This document shows, piece by piece, positions 18,301 through 25,750 of a stretch of 64,000 bases of DNA. This DNA comes from Paenibacillus radicibacter (lineage in GTDB: Bacteria > Bacillota > Bacilli > Paenibacillales > NBRC-103111). A model generated the notes under the pieces. That model was not told where the DNA came from. It saw nothing but the letters and a program-made list of their open reading frames with translations, and made no database searches. The stretch is taken from NCBI RefSeq assembly GCF_024721995.1, contig NZ_JANQBC010000011.1, positions 1-64,000 on the forward strand, written 5' to 3'. Position 1 is the stretch's first letter; every line of letters starts with the position of its first letter. Position numbers and translations under genes: made by a program.

Positions 18301-21140
18301 AAAGTTGGGTCTGGATTCGTACCACCATCATCTTTCTGAATGCGACCTTCAACTTTGTAATCAATTGGACTTGTAAAGCTTTTAACGAAATTAACGAGTG
18401 CTTCTAAATCTTCTGGGCCAGTTACAGGATTCTTGCCAAGCTGCCCCATTGGTATATATTTAGAACCTGTTGACGTGTACATGTAATTATTAATCGCAAG
18501 TGTATACGTTCGATCTGGATCAATCGGTGATCCATCTAACATTGTAATGGAAGTAACTTTATTCAAATCGACGTTATACTTATATTTAAATCCGCCAATG
18601 CTGAAATCCGGTCCATACAGCTTGCTGAGCTGTGCATTTACGATCTTGGTTAAGTCTGCTCCTTTAATATCTACCTTCATCACAATGTTGTTAAACGGTA
18701 GAATATTAAATAACTCGCCCCATGTAATGTCCCCAGCATCTACTTTATCTCGAATACCTCCGCCATTCATCAGTGCAAAGTCGGCATTCATCGACGCTTT
18801 CATGCTATCTGCAATTAAATTTCCAAGTGCATGATCGCCATTATTCGTATAGCTGCCTTCCATTGCATTCACTGTATTTCCTACGACTTGCTCAATCTGT
18901 GGACGAACTTGATCCATATATTTGGTCAAAATGGCTTTCGCCTCTGGATCAGCTGCTTGCTTGTTCTGGTCGTTGTAGACGATCTCAGCTTTCTTCTCGA
19001 TAATATCCTTCGTTACAGGATCAATAAGCAAATCGATATCTGCGAAGGCTTTAGCGTATTCCCAAGCTTGCACGATCAGCTTATTGTCTACAACACCGTT
19101 AGCAATCTTGTGGTTATGTGCAGACAATATTACATCGACTTCATCATCAATCGCTGCTGCCATTGTTGCTGCTGCACCTGTTACTTTGTCTCCTAAACCT
19201 TCGGACTCCATATGAGCAAGAACGATAATTGCTTTAACACCCTGATGTTTCAACTCTGCTGTGTACTTATTAACGGCTTCTGCTTCATCCGTAAAGACAA
19301 TATCTTGAATACCAGCTGGCATGACCATGTTGGCTGCGTTACGAGTTACTACGCCGATAAATCCAATCTTCACGCCATCAATTTCTTTCACTGTGTAAGG
19401 GTCAAGAACTAGCTTGCCGTCACTCTTGTATGAAACATTAGCTGCTAAGATCGGGAAGTTAATACCATCATAATTCGGTGTTCCTTTACCCTGTGGATGC
19501 TCTCCGCCTTTCACCATACGAAGCATCTCTTGCGTGCCTTCGTCAAACTCATGATTGCCTACTGTTCCTACATCAAAGCCAATCGCTTCCATTAGCTCAA
19601 TAGTAGGCTCATCCTGGAGTAATGCAGATACCGGTGAGCTTCCACCCCATGCATCTCCTGTTTCTACGAATAACGTATGTGTAGGATCTAGTGCTTTTAT
19701 TCCTTTAAAATATCCAGCGAGTGTATCCATTCTGCCAACTGTTACGTCAGCTACTTTGTCTCCATTCAGATCTTCACTATACGTCTGATCAATCTTTCCA
19801 TGCAGATCGTTCAGCCCCAACAAACGAACGTGGAACGGAGTTGGCACAGGTGTTGGTGTTGGTGTTGGTGTTGGTGTTGGTGTTGGTGTCGGTGTTGGTG
19901 TTGATGTCGGTGTTGGTGTTGATGTTGATGTCGGTGTTGGTGTTGGTGTCGGTGTTGGTGTCGGTGTTGGTGTTGTTGGAGGCTTAGATGTGGTAATGAT
20001 TTTGTTGTTGATCATAATAAAGACAAACTTATCTAGCGTATATGCGTTCGGTGCTTTCGCAAAGTTAACACCGCTGATGTGAACACGGGCATGTTCAATC
20101 ACGCCATTGCCTGTCACTTTCACTGAAGATGAGAAGTCTGCGAGTTTAACAACAGCATCTGTATTCACCATCAGGTCACTAAAGATTGCACCTGCTTGGA
20201 AATTCAGTTTATCCACTGTACCACTGCTAAGTTCTAAGGATGTTCGCATTCCATTTACATCTACAGCTGCAAAATTCCCTACTAACTTGACTTTAACTTG
20301 AGACAATAGGAATCCTTCAACTGCAATTTGCTTGAATCCTACTGCTGTTTTGTTCTCAAGCTTCGCACCGGATAGCAGATACGTCTGGTTAATCGTTGTT
20401 GTACCTTCAGCAATCACGCCTACGTTACCAGAACGTTTCAGCACGTCCATTTCATTTAACTGTGAATTTTCGATGCGAAATCCATTCGTTCCGCCGCCTA
20501 GAATGATTGTCTTGCCCAGTACCTTCACATTCTGAAGATGAACGCTGCGTTCTCCTACACTTCCTGCTAGAACGAGGTTACCGGGAATTGTGACATTCTG
20601 AAGCTTCACATTACCTGTCGTTACAATCACATGATCGCCTTTAATCGCATCGACAGTGCCTGCTTTACTTACAACCATCGTCCGATTTAATAATTGATCT
20701 AAGAAATCTAAGATAGACTTCGCTTCACCACGTGTTACAAAAAGGTTCGAAGAAGCAAGTAGGTCGTCTAACTCCGCCTTGGCTCCTTTCTTGCTTAATG
20801 TTCCGAGTGCATCTTTATTCCAAAGTGTCATCATTTCATTTAAAGAATTACCATAAGTCCCTTCAGTCGGAACGAGCGATTTTAATAAACTGCTCACTTC
20901 CTGCTTGCTGATCGTGCCACTTGTACCTAGTCCTTTTCCAAATGGATCAATCGATTTTTGTTTAGGAAACAACTGATTGACGAGCTGCATAAATTCACTG
21001 CGTGATAGCTTGTCGTCCTCTTTTTTCAAACTTACATCACTTACTGCCGCCTGTGTAACCATAAGCGCACTACTACTGAAGAACAGGCTGAATACTACCG
21101 CGAAAATAAGTGCTAACTTCGCTGCTTTCCTAAATATCAT
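15330..21140 (-). CDS. Giant modular secreted 5'-nucleotidase
   Basis: About 1936 residues. A signal peptide (FRKAAKLALIFAVVF...) is followed by a degenerate SLH-like segment (LSRSEFMQLVNQLF; ISKQEVSSLLKSL), a beta-rich stretch, and a Pro-Thr linker. Next comes a metallophosphoesterase of the 5'-nucleotidase family: NDLHG (about residue 440), ETGDAWGG, GNHEFDEG, LAHMESEG, LSAHNHK. Its C-terminal domain has MNGGGIRD and NILPFNN. Downstream are a YhcR-like OB fold (IGQVRQAATADG...), several atrophied bacterial Ig domains (KPxKGEPDAxVTLTATVT), Big-type domains and a C-terminal jelly-roll-like domain. It probably releases phosphate and nucleosides from extracellular nucleotides. The ATG at 21140 has AGGAGGAG seven bases upstream and is preferred to 21197. 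It is followed by the GATase-like gene. Confidence 0.88.
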   Translation of the reverse strand: MIFRKAAKLALIFAVVFSLFFSSSALMVTQAAVSDVSLKKEDDKLSRSEFMQLVNQLFPKQKSIDPFGKGLGTSGTISKQEVSSLLKSLVPTEGTYGNSLNEMMTLWNKDALGTLSKKGAKAELDDLLASSNLFVTRGEAKSILDFLDQLLNRTMVVSKAGTVDAIKGDHVIVTTGNVKLQNVTIPGNLVLAGSVGERSVHLQNVKVLGKTIILGGGTNGFRIENSQLNEMDVLKRSGNVGVIAEGTTTINQTYLLSGAKLENKTAVGFKQIAVEGFLLSQVKVKLVGNFAAVDVNGMRTSLELSSGTVDKLNFQAGAIFSDLMVNTDAVVKLADFSSSVKVTGNGVIEHARVHISGVNFAKAPNAYTLDKFVFIMINNKIITTSKPPTTPTPTPTPTPTPTPTSTSTPTPTSTPTPTPTPTPTPTPTPTPVPTPFHVRLLGLNDLHGKIDQTYSEDLNGDKVADVTVGRMDTLAGYFKGIKALDPTHTLFVETGDAWGGSSPVSALLQDEPTIELMEAIGFDVGTVGNHEFDEGTQEMLRMVKGGEHPQGKGTPNYDGINFPILAANVSYKSDGKLVLDPYTVKEIDGVKIGFIGVVTRNAANMVMPAGIQDIVFTDEAEAVNKYTAELKHQGVKAIIVLAHMESEGLGDKVTGAAATMAAAIDDEVDVILSAHNHKIANGVVDNKLIVQAWEYAKAFADIDLLIDPVTKDIIEKKAEIVYNDQNKQAADPEAKAILTKYMDQVRPQIEQVVGNTVNAMEGSYTNNGDHALGNLIADSMKASMNADFALMNGGGIRDKVDAGDITWGELFNILPFNNIVMKVDIKGADLTKIVNAQLSKLYGPDFSIGGFKYKYNVDLNKVTSITMLDGSPIDPDRTYTLAINNYMYTSTGSKYIPMGQLGKNPVTGPEDLEALVNFVKSFTSPIDYKVEGRIQKDDGGTNPDPTLLTIGQVRQAATADGNAVKVRGTVTTTPIVSTNATKGSFYVQDETGGLLAFTPTVEGGEALVIGDRVEISGKKLTYQSEIEIDKAAVKKLSSGVAPQGKIVTINQLQDHYAELVTIENVAVSNMAAQKFTMTQSGVSYEVFLQKYGVTTSLKNGDFASVTGVVGVFGGKPQLYPRLSSDLIGTGGLTDGQIVATDLAALTLDEATGLTSDLTLPSVGDNGSSITWQSSHPAFITEAGKVTRPAKGEPDAKVQLTATVTKGTETGQKTFNMTVIAELKSVQDKLDEASANLQVVYDGSASTINLPSSGLNDTLISWLLKNSSQSSIVDVTNGQVNRSRLTQDVNVVLVATISLDGTSKTKEYTIQVYKSDASPIVVSGVTESDAAVQGYAKRGATVTIRTGVVTLAAAVADSATGAFKATIAPQEAGTVLEISAVKTDEGYVSDPIYVLVLEAGAMSDQDAVNGAIAAITDVLVKKDNTDLQHVTSTLNLPTTSVNGTTVTWTFNQPLVVGSNGVVKRPLKGEPDAVVTLTATVTRNGVVGTKDFTVTVLAMTEDRQIMKIDPIAVSVVKGSVYSLPSQVQATMNDGSHEQVQVTWSPAVVDTSVIGTTLFEGTVNGYASKVKLTLTVTEPVAGLTVAEAKAKSKGTIVTLVGYLTSKNALSNTNEVFVIADQKGAVDFKAGNAIQVPTNVKYWASSALKTVLDIASINAQVRITGTIDDYNLVPSLEVITAVEVLSDQGPGPKPNTAPVAKNVAITGNAVVGQTLTGSYVYEDADSDLEGATILKWYADAVEIVGASGANLVLTASEVGKTITFEVTPVASSGTLQGTAVKSAATTIVKDTTPDPVVVMTEDFNSNFKGGYAVANVDLSSGNWTMDNAMAGNQANDKKNGTYSLRARANANIIMNFDVAGASTFEIYSSTYGTETGAQWQLLKSTDAGATWTEVGTVVESASTLTPHLFNINESGPVRFKIVVTGASGKRMNFDDITIRK
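19838..19980 (-). repeat. Six-base microsatellite encoding Pro-Thr linker
   Basis: About 24 units of TGTTGG-type hexamers (with C and A variants) encode an alternating Pro-Thr linker between the N-terminal stalk and the nucleotidase domain. Because the unit is a multiple of three, slippage changes linker length without a frameshift. Confidence 0.9.
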
Positions 21141-21172
21141 TACAACTCCTCCTACAATAATAATCATGAATA

Positions 21173-21186
21173 AGGGTGTACACCCT
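21173..21186. promoter_or_regulatory. AGGGTGTACACCCT palindrome upstream of nucleotidase gene
   Basis: A perfect 14-base inverted repeat about 33 bases before the nucleotidase start codon, inside its probable 5' region. It could be an operator for a dimeric repressor. No matching second copy was noticed in the window, and the regulator is unknown. Confidence 0.35.
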
Positions 21187-21247
21187 AATCCTACCATAAT
21201 TTATTCGGACAAATTCATCTTCAAATGAATAATATATTTATTTTTCA

Positions 21248-21314
21248 GATAAAAAAATGGCATATGAAGCAGGCAAGACTTTAACAGCTCTTACATGCTT
21301 CATATACCGTTATA
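21248..21314 (-). terminator. Terminator after racemase/oxidase operon
   Basis: On the minus strand GGUAUAUGAAGCA pairs with UGCUUCAUAUGCC, followed by AUUUUUUU. The loop of about 25 bases has some internal complementarity. It ends the two-gene operon 22357-23544. Confidence 0.82.
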
Positions 21315-21334
21315 CTTACAATTTCTTAATTCAA

Positions 21335-22357
21335 TTAATGATCATCAGCAGGGGGTATGAGTAGAAACCCTTCATTTAACGGATCATCCTCATTGGAAAA
21401 GAACGTATGCATCCCCATCATCCAAGCAGACCCCTCAATACGAGTCAGTACAGCTGGAATACCGCCTACTTCACTTACTCCCACAACCGTTCCACGGAAA
21501 ATCGAACCGACAATACTCTCATGAACGAACTCCTCATTCATACCTAATTGCCCATTACGATACAAGGTTGCGAGTTTCGCAGAGGTTCCTGTCCCGCAAG
21601 GTGAACGATCAATTCCGCCAGGTGGAACAACAACCGTATTCTTCACATGCGCTTCGGGATGGGTAGGGTCTGTATAGAACTCAATATGTGTTAACCCCTT
21701 AATCGAAGGAAGTTCGGGATGCACAACCTCTACCGACTGATTAATCGTCTTACGGATACGTATAGCTGTCTCGACGATCTTCGAACCATTGGATGGAATA
21801 AGTTCCAACCCAATCTTGCGTGCGTCAATTATGGCATAGAAGTTACCACCATATGCAATGTCACAATCAATGCTGCCAAATCCCTCAACCTCGACCTGAA
21901 TGCTTTTTAACAAGAATGCTGGAATATTGGCAAAAGAGACCCTCAATGCTTTCCCATTCTCCACCGTAATAGAAGCTTCAACAAGTCCCGCTGGTGTATC
22001 CAGCTTAATCGTAGTAACCGGCTCGCTAACTGGTATCATCCCTGTCTCCACAAGTGCCGTACATACGCCAATCGTATCATGCCCACACATTGGCAAGTAG
22101 CCGCCTGTCTCGATGTAGATTACGCCAATATCGGCTTCTGGGTGGCAAGGATCAGTAAGTAATGCACCTGACATTACCTCATGTCCCCTTGGTTCATTCA
22201 TCAGAATACGGCGAATATCATCATGTTCCTGCTTCATGTACAGCATCTTCTCCATCATCGTGCTGCCAATCAGCTTCGGAAGTCCACTTGTGACTGTTCT
22301 CGTCGGATTTCCCCCAGTATGTGTATCAACCGTTGTAAAAGTTTTCTTCGCTCTCAA
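21335..22357 (-). CDS. Proline racemase-family epimerase (probable 4-hydroxyproline 2-epimerase)
   Basis: A 340-residue proline racemase-family enzyme. Both catalytic cysteines are present: Cys91 in PMCGHDTIG and Cys254 in [10 protein letters not shown]. That indicates two-base racemisation or epimerisation rather than the dehydratase branch, which has Ser or Thr at the second or first position. In the trans-4-hydroxy-L-proline pathway this step makes cis-4-hydroxy-D-proline. Its start overlaps the stop of the DAAO-like oxidase gene by four bases, so epimerase and oxidase are made together, the classic pair for steps one and two. Proline or another hydroxyproline isomer cannot be excluded as substrate from sequence alone. 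Confidence 0.85.
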   Translation of the reverse strand: MRAKKTFTTVDTHTGGNPTRTVTSGLPKLIGSTMMEKMLYMKQEHDDIRRILMNEPRGHEVMSGALLTDPCHPEADIGVIYIETGGYLPMCGHDTIGVCTALVETGMIPVSEPVTTIKLDTPAGLVEASITVENGKALRVSFANIPAFLLKSIQVEVEGFGSIDCDIAYGGNFYAIIDARKIGLELIPSNGSKIVETAIRIRKTINQSVEVVHPELPSIKGLTHIEFYTDPTHPEAHVKNTVVVPPGGIDRSPCGTGTSAKLATLYRNGQLGMNEEFVHESIVGSIFRGTVVGVSEVGGIPAVLTRIEGSAWMMGMHTFFSNEDDPLNEGFLLIPPADDH

Positions 22358-23544
22358 TAGGTGTGCACCCTCTCTTTAAATCGCTCGAAACGTAGTGGTT
22401 TTGGCGAAACAATCGTCTGCGACTGTCCTGTGATGATCTCACTCATTAATTTACCTGTTACTGCTGCAAGACTGATGCCATCTCCTTCATGTCCAGCTGC
22501 GATATAGAAGCCCGGTACTTCTTGAACTTCAGATACGATCGGGAGATGATCACTCGTCCATGGTCTTAAACCCGTGTAGGTTCGCACAATGTTAAAGTCG
22601 TGCAGCTTCGGGTAGAACCTTAACGTTCTTCGTGCCATACAACGAACAACTTCCATGTTGCAGGAGGTATCAAATCCTACAAACTCTCGACTGCTGCCGA
22701 TTAAGAAGTTCTGACTTTCAGTCGGTTCAAATACAAGAGCAACACCATATTTCGCTGTCTCTTCATCAACTTTACGCTCTCCACCAAACTTAGAGATCAA
22801 GTAGCCGAACTCCATCACCTTACGTATGCCAACTGGCATCTGGCGCGAAGCTACAATAAGATGGCCTTTGCGTGGAACAATCGGGATCTCGATACCAATC
22901 ATCTGTCCGATCTTAGGTGCCCACACCCCTGCGGCGTTGATGATCTTGGTAGCTGTAATATCCCCATTATTCGTTCGAATCGTAAATCCACTACTCGTTC
23001 CACCTTGAGTTATTCCTAACACTTCCGTATGTAAACACATTTTCACACCATATTTATTCATCGCATCTTCAAATAAAGAATACGTAAGTAAGTATGGATT
23101 CACCGTTGAATCTGTCGCGCATTCGAGTCCTCCCGGCAGATCATCGGCAAAGTAAGGCGACTCGTCAAGAATGTCTTGTCGATCCAGCATCCGAAACGAA
23201 AGCCCAAGCGCCTTCTGACGATCCACCCACTGTTTCGCTGCATCCATTTCCTCGTCCGTTTCACACACCAGAATACTTCCCGGTGCCCGATATTCGAATT
23301 TGCGAGTCAAATCTTGACTCAGTTCATGAATGATCTGTTGACTTACGAGCGACATCTGACTGTCGAATCCTGGATCTTTATCAATGGCAAGGATGTTTCC
23401 ATCACACCGGGAGGATGTGCCGCTTGCCAGCTCTCCTTTTTCAATAACGGTAACATCTACTCCCATTTTCCCAAGAAAATAAGCAATCGATGACCCTACG
23501 ATCCCACCACCGATAATCGCAACTTCTGTATGCTTAACACTCAT
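22354..23544 (-). CDS. DAAO-like FAD oxidase (probable D-hydroxyproline dehydrogenase catalytic subunit)
   Basis: A 396-residue FAD oxidoreductase of the DAO/glycine oxidase family. The Rossmann motif GGGIVGSSIAYFLG is at the N-terminus with the acidic VIEKG end of beta-2; SSRCDGNI, PRKGHL and the C-terminal GLRPWTSDHLPIV plus AAGHEGDGISLA complete the family signature. In hydroxyproline catabolism this subunit oxidises cis-4-hydroxy-D-proline to pyrroline-4-hydroxy-2-carboxylate and works with FAD/ferredoxin partners. Such partners are encoded at 53602-55431. The ATG at 23544 is chosen because AAAGGGGA lies just upstream; a GTG at 23562 overlaps that site. A sigma-54 promoter lies 57 bases before the start. 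Confidence 0.82.
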   Translation of the reverse strand: MSVKHTEVAIIGGGIVGSSIAYFLGKMGVDVTVIEKGELASGTSSRCDGNILAIDKDPGFDSQMSLVSQQIIHELSQDLTRKFEYRAPGSILVCETDEEMDAAKQWVDRQKALGLSFRMLDRQDILDESPYFADDLPGGLECATDSTVNPYLLTYSLFEDAMNKYGVKMCLHTEVLGITQGGTSSGFTIRTNNGDITATKIINAAGVWAPKIGQMIGIEIPIVPRKGHLIVASRQMPVGIRKVMEFGYLISKFGGERKVDEETAKYGVALVFEPTESQNFLIGSSREFVGFDTSCNMEVVRCMARRTLRFYPKLHDFNIVRTYTGLRPWTSDHLPIVSEVQEVPGFYIAAGHEGDGISLAAVTGKLMSEIITGQSQTIVSPKPLRFERFKERVHTY

Positions 23545-23600
23545 TGTTGATCCCCTTTGCACGTGTTGATTATGGATTTCACTTTGTTATTTCATTCTTT

Positions 23601-23617
23601 AGCAAGATTGATGCCAG
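23601..23617 (-). promoter_or_regulatory. Sigma-54 promoter for oxidase-epimerase operon
   Basis: On the minus strand CTGGCATCAATCTTGCT has GG and GC separated by ten bases, with TGGCA and TTGCT matching the -24/-12 consensus. It would start transcription about 45 bases before the ATG at 23544. Confidence 0.85.
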
Positions 23618-23661
23618 TGGGTATGACCTTTGTTTTTGCTTGCTAGTTTTAATAAAATGTT

Positions 23662-23806
23662 AAAAAAAGGTAAACGGAAGAGAAAAATGCATTGTAGGAA
23701 CGTAGTGATCGCCTTTGAAATCGTGAAAGTACAGCAGAATAAATTCAAAGTTCACGATTGAGACAGCGACCGGAAATGCGTTTTTCTCTGAAGTGGCCAG
23801 TTTTTT
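23662..23806 (+). repeat. Structured intergenic repeat element, copy 1
   Basis: A long imperfect hairpin between divergent genes. The conserved core is GTAGGAACGTAGTGATCGCC then TTTGAAATCG on the left, and CGATTGAGACAGCGACCGGA on the right. The inner stem is ATCGTGAA/TTCACGAT and the next stem AGAGAAAAATGCATT/AATGCGTTTTTCTCT, with A/T-rich outer ends. It shares this core with copies at 41.8, 51.3 and 55.9 kb. Nothing in it reads as a gene. Confidence 0.85.
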
Positions 23807-23835
23807 CGAACAATCTCTTAAAATGTACAAATAAA

Positions 23836-23864
23836 TTTACACTTCGCTTCGATATGTGTATAAT
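23836..23864 (+). promoter_or_regulatory. Sigma-A promoter of the sigma-54 activator gene
   Basis: TTTACA, a 17-base spacer and a perfect TATAAT. Transcription would start near 23871. That rules out the in-frame ATG at 23856, which lies inside the promoter, and supports the TTG start at 23910. Confidence 0.85.
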
Positions 23865-23909
23865 TTATTATTATTTTACTATTCAGATAATAATGACGAG
23901 GTGAATCTA

Positions 23910-25631
23910 TTGAAACACAAACTACCACAAATAATCGATCTACTCCGAACAAACTTCACCTATACCGCTGATAAAAAATTAAAACAACCATTTAACCCAC
24001 CCGTTCTCGGAAGCAAGGGAAGTCTACAAACTTCTGCAGAAATCCATTTTTACAAGCATGGCGATCAAGTTTATTCCTATAACGATACTGCTTGGCAACC
24101 TATTGCGTCAGCTTGTGTTACCGATCCAATTAAGTCTATTATACAATGTTTTCATGAAAACGTTTACATATTTATCCAAGATGAAGCCGGCAATCCGCTT
24201 GGGTACCTAATTACTTCCGATCTTATGGACGCCTTATTCCAGTCGCATCAGCGGCTTGAGGCTTTTTTTGAAGGCATGATTGAAACGATGGATGCTTCCA
24301 TTTCAATGATTGATGAGGATGAGCGGACGATCGTATGGACGAAGGGTGCAGAAGATATTTTTTCAATTAAAGCCAAAGACATTCTTGGCAAGCCGATCTC
24401 GGATTTTTTCCCGATTCATATGCTCCAAACGCTGCGTGCGCTGCAAACCGGCGATTCCGTGTTCCGCAAGCAGCACCAACCTCGTCCTGATCTATATGTG
24501 CTCATTAATTCGAATCCAATTATGCTTGATGGGAAGATTATCGGTTCCATTGCTGCGGAGAAAGACATTACGAGCGAAGTAAGGCTCAACCAAGAACTGT
24601 TCAATGCCACAGCCAAAGTACATCATCTTCAGCAGCAGATGGCGCAGCTTATGCCGTCCTCTGATCCTTTTATCCATATTAAAGGAACGAGTCGTGCGAT
24701 CAAGCATGCCATTGAGATGAGCAGCAAAGTTGGCTCCACGAAAGCAACGGTTCTGGTTCTCGGCGAGAGCGGTGTGGGTAAGGAGTTGTTCGCTAAAGCC
24801 ATTCACGATACACGCGAGAAAATCGATGCACCCTTCATTGCGATTAACTGTGGCGCGATTCCACCTTCATTATTTGAAAGTGAATTATTTGGTTATGAAA
24901 AAGGAGCCTTCTCTGGTGCTGATCACAATGGGAAGAAGGGCAAAATTGAGCTTGCAAAAGGTGGTACTCTTTTCTTAGATGAAATTGGGGAAATGCCGCT
25001 GGATATGCAAGTGAAATTGCTGCGCGTCCTTCAAGAACGTAAGTATTACCCTGTTGGTGGAACCAAGCAATTAGAAGCAGACTTCCGTGTCGTTGCTGCA
25101 ACGAATCGAGATCTGGAGCAGCTTGTGAAGAAAGGCTTGTTCCGCGAAGACCTATACTATCGCCTCAATGTCGTGACTGTTGATATACCACCGCTACGTG
25201 AACGGAAAGAAGATATTATTGAGCTGACCCAATATTTCTTATACGAATTCGCGATTAGCTACAACCGCCTGATTCAAGGACTCCCACAAGAAGTGATGCT
25301 CGATCTAATGCAGTATGACTGGCCGGGCAATATTCGTGAGCTGCGCAATACGGTGGAGCGCCTTGTAGTGTTTGCAGCCGACGGGCTAGTGAAGCGAGAA
25401 TACTTGCCGCAGTCCATCTATACGCGCAAGAAATCCGAAGACTACGAAGAGCCTGTACTGATCCCATCAGCGGTCGGTTCTTTGCAGAAAGAGATGGAAA
25501 CTCACGAGAAGCAGATCATTCTCAAGGCACTTGATCTTGAAAAAGGAAATAAGCAAGCTGCCGCAAAGCGACTTGGCATGAGTCGAGCTACGTTATACAA
25601 CAAGATGAACAAGCTCGGGCTTATTGAATAA
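23910..25631 (+). CDS. PAS/AAA+/Fis sigma-54 enhancer-binding activator (PrdR-like)
   Basis: About 573 residues. A sensory N-terminal region of about 125 residues is followed by a PAS domain (about residues 130-250, IVWTKGAEDIFSI). The sigma-54 AAA+ module has Walker A GESGVGKE (about 283), the sigma-54 contact loop GAFSGA (about 332), Walker B GGTLFLDEIGEM and the arginine-finger region FREDLYYRLNV. A Fis-type helix-turn-helix ends the protein (QAAAKRLGMSRATLYNKM). I chose TTG at 23910 because GAGGTGA lies six bases upstream and the -10 box covers the earlier ATG. It is encoded at one end of a block with seven sigma-54 promoters, so it is the likely activator of hydroxyproline and proline-peptide use. 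The ligand is unknown. Confidence 0.9.
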   Translation: MKHKLPQIIDLLRTNFTYTADKKLKQPFNPPVLGSKGSLQTSAEIHFYKHGDQVYSYNDTAWQPIASACVTDPIKSIIQCFHENVYIFIQDEAGNPLGYLITSDLMDALFQSHQRLEAFFEGMIETMDASISMIDEDERTIVWTKGAEDIFSIKAKDILGKPISDFFPIHMLQTLRALQTGDSVFRKQHQPRPDLYVLINSNPIMLDGKIIGSIAAEKDITSEVRLNQELFNATAKVHHLQQQMAQLMPSSDPFIHIKGTSRAIKHAIEMSSKVGSTKATVLVLGESGVGKELFAKAIHDTREKIDAPFIAINCGAIPPSLFESELFGYEKGAFSGADHNGKKGKIELAKGGTLFLDEIGEMPLDMQVKLLRVLQERKYYPVGGTKQLEADFRVVAATNRDLEQLVKKGLFREDLYYRLNVVTVDIPPLRERKEDIIELTQYFLYEFAISYNRLIQGLPQEVMLDLMQYDWPGNIRELRNTVERLVVFAADGLVKREYLPQSIYTRKKSEDYEEPVLIPSAVGSLQKEMETHEKQIILKALDLEKGNKQAAAKRLGMSRATLYNKMNKLGLIE

Positions 25632-25750
25632 TTGAGGATGAAAACCTTTCAGAATTAAGGTATTCTAGTAGTATGATTTATATAAAAATCAAAATAAGCT
25701 TTTAGTCTAATACTCACACGATTTACTTCCATTCACAGACGGGAGCTGAC

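Noticed and set aside
21719-22100. Plus-strand frames over the racemase gene
   Set aside because: Antisense shadows of the proline racemase-family gene with no ribosome sites.
24310-24582. Frames inside the activator gene on either strand
   Set aside because: They are out-of-frame shadows of a well-supported coding region.
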